A DNA stretch of 64,000 nucleotides from Neopusillimonas maritima (lineage in GTDB: Bacteria; Pseudomonadota; Gammaproteobacteria; Burkholderiales; Burkholderiaceae_B): contig NZ_NQOU01000007.1 in assembly GCF_003576595.1 (NCBI RefSeq), forward strand, positions 34,465 to 98,464, written 5' to 3'. The translations under genes were made by a program, and so were the position numbers. The notes under the pieces were generated by a model. It had not been told where the DNA came from and did not search any database. It worked only from the letters and a program-made list of their open reading frames with translations. Shown in pieces: positions 54,273-62,967 of the stretch. How positions within the stretch are numbered: position 1 is the first letter of the stretch; the number at the start of each line of letters is the position of its first letter.

Positions 54273-54713
54273 ATGGAACCAAGACTGGACTATTTTTCTG
54301 CGGCCCCTGAGGTCGTGCGCGCCATGATGGCCATGCAGCGTTCTGTAGATAACTTAAGTTTGGAGCGCGGTTTGGTGGAGCTGGTGAAAATACGGGCGTC
54401 GCAACTGAATGGATGCGCGTATTGCATTCATATGCACACCACCGATGCCAGAAAACACGGCGAATCGGAAATGCGCTTATATTTATTAAGTGCCTGGCGC
54501 GAGTCGCCTTTGTATTCCAAGCGCGAGCGCGCCGCATTAGAGTGGACGGAAACACTCACACTCATTGCCCAAACGCAGGTGCCCGACGACGCCTACGCAT
54601 TGTTGAATGAACTTTTTTCCGCCCAAGAGCAAGTTGAACTTACTTTGGCTATTACAACAATTAACGCCTGGAATCGCTTTGCAGTGGGGTTCCGCGCTGT
54701 TCATCCGGTTTAA
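54273..54713 (+). CDS. Carboxymuconolactone-decarboxylase family (AhpD-like) protein, ECF41 partner
   Basis: Small redox protein of 146 residues with the AhpD-type active site: Cys48-x2-Cys51-x3-His55 in NGCAYCIHMH. Members of this family act in peroxide or thiol handling rather than as true decarboxylases. It is the COE-type (carboxymuconolactone decarboxylase/oxidoreductase/epimerase) target commonly found next to ECF41 sigma genes, lies directly behind the ECF41-type promoter, and is followed by the sigma gene after 18 bases. Confidence 0.92.
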   Translation: MEPRLDYFSAAPEVVRAMMAMQRSVDNLSLERGLVELVKIRASQLNGCAYCIHMHTTDARKHGESEMRLYLLSAWRESPLYSKRERAALEWTETLTLIAQTQVPDDAYALLNELFSAQEQVELTLAITTINAWNRFAVGFRAVHPV

Positions 54714-54731
54714 CCGGTTCGGGTTTTGTTA

Positions 54732-55607
54732 ATGCAAACGCACGACACAAGCGCCGCAGAGTCATTTCACCCCTACCGAAGCCGCCTGATTCGGCTGGCT
54801 TACCGGATGGTGGGTACGATGGCCGATGCGGAGGATATTGTGCAAGATGCGTATTTACGCTGGCATCGAACCGATCGCGCCGGCGTTCAGGAACCCGTTG
54901 CGTTTCTGAGTCGAATCGTTACACGATTGTGCTTCGACTTCCTGAAGTCGGCTCGCGTGCAGCGGGAACAATATATTGGCCCGTGGCTGCCCGAACCGGT
55001 TCTCGACTGGCACGAGGAAGGCGAAGACGGGGTGACCTTTGCGTTAATGCTGGCAATGGAACGGTTATCGCCCCTGGAGCGGGCGGCGTTTTTGCTGCAT
55101 GACGTTTTTGGTTTTTCATTTAATGAAGTTGCGCATGCAATTGGCCGGGACGCTGCTGCATGTCGGCAGCTTGCCGCCCGGGCGCGCACCCACGTTCGTA
55201 ATTCACGCCCGCGTTTTCCCGTGTCGGCAGAGCAGAGCAAATCTATTGTGGACGCGTTTTTTACCGCGACGCGCGGTGGCGACTTAAAGGCGCTGGTGTC
55301 TTTATTGTCTGAAAATGTGGTGACCTACACCGACGGAGGGGGTAAAGTACCCTCGGCGTACCGCCCTGTTATCGGGTGCGATAAGGTAAGTCGCTTTTTC
55401 GTTGGCTTGCATCGCAAGCCAGGCTTTCATTCCCAGTTGCTGGTGGCCCATTGCCGTATCGATGGATTATCCAGTTTTGTGTCGCTGGAACAAGGGCTGG
55501 TGCAAACAACGTCGCTCTTGATCGAGGACGGTGCTATTTCAGCGATTTATATTGTTCGCAATCCCGACAAACTACCGGCCGGCATAATAAACCTGTCTTC
55601 AGTATGA
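54732..55607 (+). CDS. ECF41-family sigma factor with C-terminal SnoaL-like regulatory extension
   Basis: RNA polymerase sigma factor of 291 residues: sigma-2 (about 14-80), sigma-4 (about 100-158) and a SnoaL/NTF2-like extension (about 168-285) that controls activity in cis in place of an anti-sigma factor. Family signatures are present: WLPEP (85-89) in the linker, DGGGK (201-205) and NPDKL (277-281). I take the ATG at 54732; a TTG at 54726 would add two residues. The upstream promoter matches ECF41 recognition, so it should activate its own operon. Confidence 0.93.
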   Translation: MQTHDTSAAESFHPYRSRLIRLAYRMVGTMADAEDIVQDAYLRWHRTDRAGVQEPVAFLSRIVTRLCFDFLKSARVQREQYIGPWLPEPVLDWHEEGEDGVTFALMLAMERLSPLERAAFLLHDVFGFSFNEVAHAIGRDAAACRQLAARARTHVRNSRPRFPVSAEQSKSIVDAFFTATRGGDLKALVSLLSENVVTYTDGGGKVPSAYRPVIGCDKVSRFFVGLHRKPGFHSQLLVAHCRIDGLSSFVSLEQGLVQTTSLLIEDGAISAIYIVRNPDKLPAGIINLSSV

Positions 55608-55848
55608 CGCCGCCCGCCGCCGCTGGTTATTAAGGCTATGGTTGAATTTCGACGACCGGAACCGTTTTACCGATACGTACGGTTTTTATGGCATAGCCAT
55701 TGATGAAACCAACGCCACGCAAACCTAGGTGATGCGATTAAATATGTCGAATAACTAGAATTATCAAAAATTTGTAACTTTAGTGAGCAAGCCACCAAAT
55801 AATTGCTAGTATGAATTGCGGGTCAATTAAACAAGAAGGGGAATCAAA

Positions 55849-56007
55849 ATGCTTGGTTACGCAATTGGCTTTTTCATTATTGCAATTATTGCCGCGGTAT
55901 TGGGCTTTGGCGGCATTGCCGCCGGGGCTGCGAACATTGCAAAAATAATCTTTGTGGTCTTTATTATTCTGGCAATTGTGTCTTTCTTCTTTGGTCGCGG
56001 CGGATAA
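55849..56007 (+). CDS. DUF1328 (YtjA-like) small membrane protein
   Basis: A 52-residue protein with two hydrophobic helices separated by a glycine-rich turn ([14 protein letters not shown]) and a C-terminal GRGG, the standard look of the DUF1328 family, frequently induced by stress. The AGAAGGGG ribosome site supports the ATG. It is monocistronic and terminated at 56081-56107. Molecular function is unknown for the family. Confidence 0.88.
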   Translation: MLGYAIGFFIIAIIAAVLGFGGIAAGAANIAKIIFVVFIILAIVSFFFGRGG

Positions 56008-56080
56008 CGTCGGTTGTATCGGGCCGGCGTTGAAAAACAGCCGGCTGCTGATCTTCCAGGCGCACAAATGCGCAGGTATA

Positions 56081-56107
56081 GGGAATCCTTGATGGGTTCC
56101 CTTTTTT
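56081..56107 (+). terminator. Terminator after the DUF1328 gene
   Basis: Stem GGGAATCC with GGGTTCCC (one T-G pair), loop TTGAT, then six T. Confidence 0.85.
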
Positions 56108-56196
56108 ATTTCTGATGAACTCAGCAAGATTCGGGTCGGCATTGGGCGATTACGCTTTTAATATAGTTTCTGTGGAAGCACTAAAGAGGCTTGAGC

Positions 56197-57039
56197 ATGT
56201 TGGATTACGACCGCATCGCCAGCGCGATGGACTATTTAATTGATAGGGCGGCTGACCAACCCAGTTTGGAAGAGGTTGCCGCGCATGTGCATCTTAGTCC
56301 TTACCATTTCCAGCGGCTCTTTTGTCGTTGGGCTGGTACGACACCCAAGCGTTTTCTGCAGCTTCTGACATTGGAGCGGGGTAAAGCGTTGCTGGCGAAC
56401 TCCCGTTCTTTGCTTGATGTTTCCCATGAGCTGGGTTTAAGCGGAAGTTCAAGGTTGCACGATCATTTTGTGCAACTTGAAGCGGTAACGCCGGGTGAGT
56501 TCAAGAACAAGGGAAAGCAGGTACAGATACAGTACGGCATCCACGCGACACCGCTGGGGCACATGTTTGTCGCTGTCACGCCGCGCGGGGTGTGCCGGAC
56601 AGGGTTTGTGAATTTCAACAGTAAGGCAGAACTGCTGGGTGACCTGCATCATTCCTGGCCGTTAAGCGTAATCAAGGAGAATGCCGCGTCGACGCAATAC
56701 GTCATTGACGCCATTTTTGGTCGTAATAAGCTGGAAAAGCCAGGCCCGCTTTCGCTGCATGTGGCCGGTACCAATTTTCAAGTTGCCGTCTGGCGTGCCT
56801 TGCTGAAAATACCGCCGGGCGCGATCACCAGTTACACGCAGGTTGCCCGGTGGGTGGGGTCGCCCAAGGCGGCACGTGCAGTGGGTAATGCCATTGGCGC
56901 CAACCCCATTGCGTTACTGATTCCCTGCCATCGGGTCATCCAACAAAGCGGCGTGCTGGGCGGTTATCGCTGGGGCCCGGCCAGAAAGCGCCTAGTGCAA
57001 ACGTGGGAAAGAGTGCGCGATCAAACTATTGAGATATAG
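56197..57039 (+). CDS. AraC-type regulator fused to O6-methylguanine-DNA methyltransferase (Ada-like, no N-terminal zinc domain)
   Basis: Suicide repair protein that transfers the methyl group from O6-methylguanine to its own cysteine. From the ATG at 56197 it has 280 residues: an AraC helix-turn-helix domain (about 1-105) and an MGMT domain (about 112-275) with acceptor Cys244 in LIPCHRVI. The N-terminal Ada domain that senses methylphosphotriesters with a zinc-bound cysteine is absent, so the trigger for any transcriptional role differs from classical Ada. An AGAGG ribosome site is present. With tag and mutY it is one of three DNA-damage repair genes in the window. Confidence 0.93.
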   Translation: MLDYDRIASAMDYLIDRAADQPSLEEVAAHVHLSPYHFQRLFCRWAGTTPKRFLQLLTLERGKALLANSRSLLDVSHELGLSGSSRLHDHFVQLEAVTPGEFKNKGKQVQIQYGIHATPLGHMFVAVTPRGVCRTGFVNFNSKAELLGDLHHSWPLSVIKENAASTQYVIDAIFGRNKLEKPGPLSLHVAGTNFQVAVWRALLKIPPGAITSYTQVARWVGSPKAARAVGNAIGANPIALLIPCHRVIQQSGVLGGYRWGPARKRLVQTWERVRDQTIEI

Positions 57040-57064
57040 TATTTCCATGTTATTAGCCTGCTTC

Positions 57065-57673
57065 TTAATTTTTAATAACGTTGTTAGACGCACCTTCCAG
57101 GAAGAACGACACCATTGCATTGAATTCGTTTTGCAAATCAAGTTCGGGGATGGACAGCCAGCGCAAGAGTACTCCCAGGTAAAGATAATGAAAGTAAATA
57201 GCAAGCTGCGCGGGAGCGCGGTTGGCACGCAGTTCTCCCCGGTTCTGGGCTGTGGCGATCAATGTCGTCCAGAACGGAAGTAGGCCACGATCTTCTTTAG
57301 AATTTGTATCCGGTTCGAAAGTAATGAACTTGTAGCGGACATAGGGCAAAAGGTAATCGGTATGCCGCTCGCACCAGTGGGCAGAGGCCTGAAGCACAGA
57401 CGTAACGGTGCTGCGAAAACTACCCCCTTCGTAGAACAGCAGATCGAGTTCTGCCAAATCACCGGCCAGCGTCTTTTCCAGCACCTCTTCCAATAGCGCT
57501 TCCTTAGCGGGATAGTATTTATACAAAGTACGCTTTGACACAGATGCCTCGTTGGCGACCTGTTCCATTGTTACCTGGGTGTAGCCGTTCGATTGAAAAA
57601 GAGTACTCGCAACGCGACGTATGTGTGCGGGTAGATCTGCTCGATTGTGTGGGCGTGGGAAAGAAGAGTTCAT
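57065..57673 (-). CDS. TetR-family transcriptional repressor
   Basis: Regulator of 202 residues with an N-terminal helix-turn-helix (about 20-65; TMEQVANEASVSKRTLYKYYPAKEALL) and a ligand-binding C-terminal half (TetR_C-like) with a proposed tetrameric hydrophobic pocket of unknown ligand. Divergent from the glycosyltransferase gene with a 21-base near-palindrome between them, so it most likely represses both itself and that gene. Confidence 0.92.
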   Translation of the reverse strand: MNSSFPRPHNRADLPAHIRRVASTLFQSNGYTQVTMEQVANEASVSKRTLYKYYPAKEALLEEVLEKTLAGDLAELDLLFYEGGSFRSTVTSVLQASAHWCERHTDYLLPYVRYKFITFEPDTNSKEDRGLLPFWTTLIATAQNRGELRANRAPAQLAIYFHYLYLGVLLRWLSIPELDLQNEFNAMVSFFLEGASNNVIKN

Positions 57674-57696
57674 AAGTCAGTATTCAGTATTATGCT

Positions 57697-57717
57697 AAAG
57701 TATACGACGTTTACTTT
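57697..57717. promoter_or_regulatory. Probable TetR operator
   Basis: Half-sites AAAGTATAC and GTTTACTTT around GAC match as an inverted repeat in 8 of 9 positions. It lies between the divergent tetR-like and glycosyltransferase starts, and overlaps the expected promoter of the latter. Confidence 0.7.
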
Positions 57718-57732
57718 TAGATGGATAGCTCA

Positions 57733-58950
57733 ATGAGGCTTGTTGTTTTAACCTACGGCACCGAAGGCGACACACGCCCGTTGATAGCCCTAAGTTATGC
57801 CCTGCGCCAAGCGGGACATGAGGTGCATTTGCTTGGAGATGCCCGTACCCTTGGGCTAGCGTCCACGTGCGCAATTCCTGCCTCGCCTCTGTCCGGTGAC
57901 GTTCGAACACTCTTTTCAGAATGGGCGCAAAAAGGGCCACGAAGCACTTCACAAGCCCTTGTGAAACTCACGAATGAAAATAGCGCAGCATGGATGAAAC
58001 AAACCTTAGACGTTGCCCAAGGTTGCGATGCAATCGTGACGTCGGGGTTAGCCGGTTTTGTGGGGCTTTCCGTTGCGGAGCGTCTTGATGTTCCTGCCAT
58101 TGGAGCAGGGATGATTCCGCTGACGCCATCACGGGAGTTTGCCTCGCCGTTCCTGCCGCCCTCATGGGTTCCACGCGGGCTTAATAAGGCAAGCCTTGCA
58201 CTGACGAATCAGTTGTTCTGGTTCGCTTTCAAGAAAGCATTGAACCAAGCCAGGGACAACGTGCTGGCGTTGCCGTCAAGGAAAACGTTGTGGACAGACC
58301 ACTCCATGCTTTACGGCATCTCGCCAACGCTGCTGCCACGCCCGAAGGACTGGCCCGCTAACGCCTATGTGTGCGGTCAGTGGATACTGCGGTCGGGTGC
58401 CGACTATACCCCGTCCGATGACCTCGCCCGTTTTCTTGCCCGAGGCGATGCACCCATTTACATGGGGTTTGGCAGTATGACAGGCATCGATATGCCGAAA
58501 ATTGTGAAGCAAATGGTTGCGGCGCTAGACGGACGGCGCGCGATATTCGCGCGGGGATGGAATGGTTTGGGCGAAGTCACGTTGCCCGATAACATTCTTT
58601 GTATCGATGAAACGCCGCACGACTGGCTTTTCCCTCAAGTGGCCGCCGTGATTCATCATGGAGGGTCGGGTACAACGCATTCAGCCTCGCGGGCCGGCAA
58701 GCCTTCAATTGTCATGCCTTTTGTGGGTGACCAACATTTCTGGGCATCCCGGCTGCAGCGCCTGGGTGTTGCGTCGGCACCAATTTCGCCGGTGCGCGCG
58801 GAGGTGAAATCCCTTTCCGATGCGCTTTGTTTTGTAGAAAGCAAAGCAGTTGTTGAGCGAGCGGTACAGTTAGGCCAAACCATGTCGTGTGAGGATGGGC
58901 TGGCTAATGGCGTGGTGACGCTTGAGAAGCTGCTTGTTTCCGGACGGTAA
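57733..58950 (+). CDS. UDP-glycosyltransferase-like (GT1/GT28) glycosyltransferase
   Basis: Transfers a sugar to a small lipophilic acceptor such as a sterol, macrolide, flavonoid or rhamnolipid precursor. The protein has about 405 residues with two Rossmann domains (GT-B fold): N-terminal VVLTYGTEGDTRPLIAL and C-terminal donor-binding HHGGSGTTHSASRAGKP with QHFWASRL. I prefer the ATG at 57733 (GGA ten bases upstream, and family-like start RLVVLTYG) over 57721, which abuts the operator. Control by the TetR-type repressor suggests induction by a toxic acceptor that is detoxified by glycosylation; that is inference. Confidence 0.87.
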   Translation: MRLVVLTYGTEGDTRPLIALSYALRQAGHEVHLLGDARTLGLASTCAIPASPLSGDVRTLFSEWAQKGPRSTSQALVKLTNENSAAWMKQTLDVAQGCDAIVTSGLAGFVGLSVAERLDVPAIGAGMIPLTPSREFASPFLPPSWVPRGLNKASLALTNQLFWFAFKKALNQARDNVLALPSRKTLWTDHSMLYGISPTLLPRPKDWPANAYVCGQWILRSGADYTPSDDLARFLARGDAPIYMGFGSMTGIDMPKIVKQMVAALDGRRAIFARGWNGLGEVTLPDNILCIDETPHDWLFPQVAAVIHHGGSGTTHSASRAGKPSIVMPFVGDQHFWASRLQRLGVASAPISPVRAEVKSLSDALCFVESKAVVERAVQLGQTMSCEDGLANGVVTLEKLLVSGR

Positions 58951-59029
58951 ATCAAGGTACCACCCGGTGCCTGGTGCTTTGTGACGCCAACTGCGTTACT
59001 TTTATGCGAAACACTATTTTCAACATGCT

Positions 59030-59434
59030 ATGACGATCACCCGGTTCCCTGTTTCAAAAGACGAAATGACTTTCAGCGCCATCCGCGCGCAGGGCACGGG
59101 CGGCCAGAACGTGAACAAGGTTTCAAGTGCCATTCATCTGCGTTATTCAATTCCGCACTCATCGCTGCCCGATGAGATCAAAGAGCGCCTGCTTGCCTTG
59201 CGCGATCAGCGTATTACCGACGACGGCGTGGTGGTGATTAAGGCGCAAAGCAGCCGTAGTCAGGAAAAGAACAAACTGGAAGCCATTGAGCGGTTGCAAG
59301 CTTTGGTGGACAGCGTGTCGATGCCACGCAGGGTGCGTAAAGCGACAAGACCCACGCTGGGTTCGAAGCGCCGCAGGCTTGAGGGCAAAGCGGTAAGAGG
59401 GCAAGTGAAGCGATTGCGGGGGCGGGTGTTGTAG
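59030..59434 (+). CDS. arfB: ArfB, alternative ribosome-rescue peptidyl-tRNA hydrolase
   Basis: Releases peptides from ribosomes stalled without a stop codon. The 134 residues contain the catalytic Gly24-Gly25-Gln26 in RAQGTGGQNVNKVSS and a basic C-terminal tail (KATRPTLGSKRRRLEGKAVR) that probes the empty mRNA channel, both diagnostic of ArfB/YaeJ rather than RF1/RF2. The start at 59030 gives the family length. Confidence 0.95.
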   Translation: MTITRFPVSKDEMTFSAIRAQGTGGQNVNKVSSAIHLRYSIPHSSLPDEIKERLLALRDQRITDDGVVVIKAQSSRSQEKNKLEAIERLQALVDSVSMPRRVRKATRPTLGSKRRRLEGKAVRGQVKRLRGRVL

Positions 59435-59462
59435 AGGGCAGCGCGCTGCTTTGATTTTGGGT

Positions 59463-60251
59463 TTACGGATGCGCGTTGGCCGCGTCTTTCGTATAGGTTG
59501 TATCGCTCATTCCAAGCCGGCCAATGAAAGGTAGACGCAGCGCCGGGCGGTTCAGGTCGATACCGAAATGCAGACCCAGCAAGTTCAATTCAAGGCCTTC
59601 TTCCCAACCCAGGGTTACGCCCAGCAGCCCCAAAAGCGATGCCTGAATTCCTGTGCCCGAGGTTGAAAGGCCAATAGGCTGGTACAGGGGGCGGTAATCT
59701 TTGCCGATGGCGTTGGCAGGCAGATCGAGTTGCAGCGCCGGCACCTGGCGACCAATATGTGCCAGAAAGGTGTTGCTGTTGGGCCCCGGATAACTTTTGT
59801 ACGTGTCGGCGTAAGGGTAGTCGGCAATCGCCGTTTCAATTTCGTCGATCATCTGGGCAACATGCGGGCCGCGGTGGTCTACCAGAAGCTGCGGGGCCGA
59901 GCCGTACCAGTACCCATCCGGCGGGCCATAGTTGCGCTGAACCACATTGGGTTTACGCCATCCGACGACGTCGTAGCGAGTGTAAGCGTTATCTTCGGCA
60001 CGCTTGAAAATGAGCCAGGTGTGAACGGCAAAATTGCCTCGCCAGCCCCAGGTTGAGGCGGCATAGACCTGAACAATGTTGACATTTTTCAGCGCTGCTG
60101 GATCGGGGGCCATGCCGGCCGAGTGCCGCGCTGCGGTGCGCCAGCTTCGTGCCGGACTCTCGGACTGGGCCACTGCCTCGGTTGCGGTGGCAGCCAGAAA
60201 TACGCAGCCGGCAAAGGCAATTAGAGTTTTCCTAACGGCATGTAAAGTCAT
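59463..60251 (-). CDS. DUF3750 exported protein
   Basis: Uncharacterised secreted or periplasmic protein of 262 residues from the ATG at 60251, with a signal peptide (TLIAFAGCVFLAATATEAVA). Conserved-looking positions of the family include VHTWLIFK, NYGPPDGYWYG, a YKSYPGPNSNT segment and FGIDLNRPALRLPFIGRLG near the end. The His/Asn pattern hints at a cysteine- or histidine-type hydrolase-like fold, but I cannot assign activity. An upstream start at 60296 is rejected. Confidence 0.8.
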   Translation of the reverse strand: MTLHAVRKTLIAFAGCVFLAATATEAVAQSESPARSWRTAARHSAGMAPDPAALKNVNIVQVYAASTWGWRGNFAVHTWLIFKRAEDNAYTRYDVVGWRKPNVVQRNYGPPDGYWYGSAPQLLVDHRGPHVAQMIDEIETAIADYPYADTYKSYPGPNSNTFLAHIGRQVPALQLDLPANAIGKDYRPLYQPIGLSTSGTGIQASLLGLLGVTLGWEEGLELNLLGLHFGIDLNRPALRLPFIGRLGMSDTTYTKDAANAHP

Positions 60252-60468
60252 GGTTTGCCATGTGTCATGGGTTAATGAGGCAAGCATATCATCCATTATG
60301 CGTTCACAAGGCGTTGCACACTTCGCTCATTGGCACCCAACTAAAAACACGTTCTTTGCAAGGTTAATGACACTCGTCTTTCCCAAGGGGTTTAGACTTT
60401 GAACTGAGAGGTGCCAATAGAAAGGCGCCAAGAAAATTCTTTCGACGTTGAATAACCGAGGAGAAATT

Positions 60469-62118
60469 GTGAAAGTTTATGAAGCGATTGCCCGCGGATT
60501 GTCGGATATGGGTTGCACGGAGTTGTTTGGCGTACTCGGCGACGGGTGTGTGTACATCATCGACAGTTTTCGCCGTGACTGCAACGGGCACTATGTCGCG
60601 GCCGTTCATGAAGGGAGTGCGGTATTGATGGCTCAAGGTTGGGCCCGTGTGGCAGGGAAGGTGGGCGTGGCGGCTGTCACCCACGGCCCTGGCTTAACAA
60701 ACACCATCACGCCCCTGGTTGAAGGCGTCAAGGCGGGTACGCCCATGGTGCTGCTTGCCGGTGATACCCCGGCGATCGACCGCGAACACGCCCAGAATGT
60801 AAATCAACGAGGGCTGGTTGAAGCCACCGGCGCAGGCTTCGAGATGCTGCGCAGCCCGGAAACCGTGGCCGAAGACTTGGCGCGTGTGTTTTACCGCGCC
60901 CATGTCGAGCGTCGACCCATCGTGCTCAACATACCGGTAGAGTTTCAGTGGGTGGAAGTTGAATATCAGAAACCGTACCTGCGACTACCCGAGACGCGCA
61001 GCGTTATTGAAAGCAGTACTGACATGGATGACGCCATCGGCATCATCGCCTCGTCGCGCCTGCCGGTTGTTATCGCCGGGCGTGGGGTAGATAGCCCAGA
61101 GGCTGAGGCTGCGGTATTGCGTTTTGCGCGTCGCATTGAGGCGCCCGTGGCAACCTCATTGCGTGGGAAAGGACTTTTCAATGATGATCCGTTCAACCTG
61201 GGCATTTCCGGAACCGTTGCCCATGAGGTGGCACTGGATGTTATTGGGCGCAGCGACTGCCTGATTGTGTTCGGCGCCAGCCTGAATAAATACACTTCGG
61301 GAGAGCGGGGCTTGACCCGTGGCAAACGTATTGTCCAGATCAATCCGCTGCCAAGCGAACTCGGGCGCTGCACGCCCGTAACCGTTGGTCTGCTCGGTGA
61401 TCCCGGCTTAACGGCCGATGCCATGGTCAACTGGCTGGACGAGGCCGAGATTCCGGGCTCTGGCGCACGTAACGACGACCTGCTCCAGCAACTCAAGACT
61501 TATCACGAGAAGGCGCGAACGAAACTCGTGCATTCGACGCCGGCCGGAACCGTTGACCTTTACGAGGTGGCCTTCGCGGTGGAAGAGGCGCTGCCCAAGG
61601 ATCGTGTGTTCGTCACCGGCTCCGGGCGTTTCATGTTCGCGTTCTGGAACGTGATTTCGGTGCCGAATCCGCGCTCTTATGTCGACGGCAACGGCTTTTC
61701 GTCCATTGGTATTGGCGAGGCCACGGCCATGGGGGCCGCCAGAGCAGCCGGAGATCGGCCAACCCTGCTTGTTACAGGGGATGGCGGCTTCATGCTGAGC
61801 GGCCTGAGCGAACTGGCCACTGCCGTGGCCGAGCAACTGGACCTGGTCGTGATCGTGGCCAACGATGGCAGCTACGGCGCAGAGCATATTGCCATGACCA
61901 TGCACAACATGGATCCAGACATCTCGCTGTTGCCGTCGCGTGACTTTGCGCGCATCGCCGAGGCTTTCGGTTGCAAGGGGTTAACCGTGACCAGCAGCGA
62001 CGAATTGCAGGCGGCAATGAACGCCGTGGCCACGCGCGACCGCAAGCGCCCATTGGTGATCGACATGAAGATCGACCCCGCATCCGTTTATGGTGGGGCC
62101 GCCATTGCGCGCCCTTAG
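60469..62118 (+). CDS. Thiamine-diphosphate-dependent enzyme (acetolactate synthase-like)
   Basis: Member of the acetolactate synthase/oxo-acid decarboxylase superfamily, 549 residues. The catalytic Glu is in AVHEGSAVLMA, the TPP-binding motif runs from VTGDGGFML to NDGSYG, and the central domain is present. A GAGGAGA ribosome site six bases before a GTG at 60469 decides the start. There is no regulatory subunit gene beside it and the substrate-binding sequences differ from biosynthetic IlvB, so a catabolic role (for example benzoylformate-, oxalyl-CoA- or sulfo-acetaldehyde-like chemistry) is possible. It is followed 38 bases later by a SpeE-like gene. Confidence 0.85.
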   Translation: MKVYEAIARGLSDMGCTELFGVLGDGCVYIIDSFRRDCNGHYVAAVHEGSAVLMAQGWARVAGKVGVAAVTHGPGLTNTITPLVEGVKAGTPMVLLAGDTPAIDREHAQNVNQRGLVEATGAGFEMLRSPETVAEDLARVFYRAHVERRPIVLNIPVEFQWVEVEYQKPYLRLPETRSVIESSTDMDDAIGIIASSRLPVVIAGRGVDSPEAEAAVLRFARRIEAPVATSLRGKGLFNDDPFNLGISGTVAHEVALDVIGRSDCLIVFGASLNKYTSGERGLTRGKRIVQINPLPSELGRCTPVTVGLLGDPGLTADAMVNWLDEAEIPGSGARNDDLLQQLKTYHEKARTKLVHSTPAGTVDLYEVAFAVEEALPKDRVFVTGSGRFMFAFWNVISVPNPRSYVDGNGFSSIGIGEATAMGAARAAGDRPTLLVTGDGGFMLSGLSELATAVAEQLDLVVIVANDGSYGAEHIAMTMHNMDPDISLLPSRDFARIAEAFGCKGLTVTSSDELQAAMNAVATRDRKRPLVIDMKIDPASVYGGAAIARP

Positions 62119-62156
62119 GGGAACGGCACAGGCGTAAAACCCTGTATTGGGGGATA

Positions 62157-62930
62157 ATGCGGTTCGCTGTATTCCCCCATGGCCGTGACCTCATGCTGAA
62201 TATTCTGGAAAACGACGGTGTACGCACCCTGCACTTTGGCTCTTCTGTAGTACAGGGTGCCATGCGGATTAACCAGCCCAACGAGATTGAGCTTGAATAC
62301 GTTCAGCAAATGATGATGTGGCTGCTGTTTCGCGATAATGCGGCGCATATCGTTCAACTTGGCCTGGGCGCAGCCGCGCTAACCAAATTTTGTTATCAAC
62401 GCTTATCGCCAGCCAAAGTGACCGCCATTGAGCTGGATCCCGACGTGATCACGGCCTGCCGCAACCATTTTGCCTTACCGCCCGACGACGGGCGCTTAAA
62501 CGTGCTGGCGCTGGATGCCATGGATTACGTGTCGGACTTTTCCCGTCGTCGTTCAATCGATGTTCTACAGGTGGATTTGTACGATGCCCAAGCCATAAGG
62601 CCTTTGCGTAGCACCGCCGCCTTCTACGCTCAATGCGCAAGCTGCCTGACTGCCACCGGCATTTTGACGATAAACTTATATTGCGACTGGCCGGAGCACC
62701 TGCACCACATTCAGTTGTTGCAAGATTCGTTCGAGGCTGTGGCGTGGCTGCCTGAAGTACACCAGGGCAACATCGTGGCCATTGCTTTTAAGCGGTCGCC
62801 TTCGGTAGACTTCGACGACCTTTACAAACGCGCTGAACAAATTCACGCCAAGCTGGGCCTGCCCGCGCACACCTGGGTTGACGGCCTGCACAAATGGATG
62901 AGCAACGACGAAGAGCCCGTTCAGGGATAA
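62157..62930 (+). CDS. Spermidine synthase-like protein (SAM/dcSAM-dependent transferase fold)
   Basis: Rossmann-fold protein of 257 residues related to polyamine aminopropyltransferases. The cofactor motif LGLGAAALTKF, the acidic end of strand 2 (AIELDPDVITACRNHF) and DVLQVDLYDA are in the expected order; the N-terminal tetramer-forming beta domain of true SpeE is shortened. A GGGGGA ribosome site supports ATG 62157. The open frame upstream to 61971 overlaps the TPP gene and is not coding. Activity is uncertain; it may act on a different acceptor. Confidence 0.82.
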   Translation: MRFAVFPHGRDLMLNILENDGVRTLHFGSSVVQGAMRINQPNEIELEYVQQMMMWLLFRDNAAHIVQLGLGAAALTKFCYQRLSPAKVTAIELDPDVITACRNHFALPPDDGRLNVLALDAMDYVSDFSRRRSIDVLQVDLYDAQAIRPLRSTAAFYAQCASCLTATGILTINLYCDWPEHLHHIQLLQDSFEAVAWLPEVHQGNIVAIAFKRSPSVDFDDLYKRAEQIHAKLGLPAHTWVDGLHKWMSNDEEPVQG

Positions 62931-62967
62931 GCGCTGCACTCCAGCCGCGAGCAGCCGGTGAACGGTC

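Noticed and set aside
55608..55760. Possible gene fragment on the minus strand ending near 55635 (reads GLRGVGFINGYAIKTVRIGK and so on)
   Set aside because: About 33 codons without a start codon or ribosome site, no family I recognise; the stretch between the sigma gene and DUF1328 is AT-richer and I treat it as intergenic.
59435..59462. GCAGCGCGCTGC palindrome followed by T-rich sequence between arfB and the DUF3750 gene
   Set aside because: The loop would be only two bases, which cannot form a stable terminator hairpin; it could equally be chance in a GC-rich spacer.
61971..62156. N-terminal extension of the SpeE-like frame overlapping the TPP gene
   Set aside because: The extra residues are Arg/Gly-rich out-of-frame translation of the TPP gene; the ATG at 62157 has a ribosome site and family-like start.
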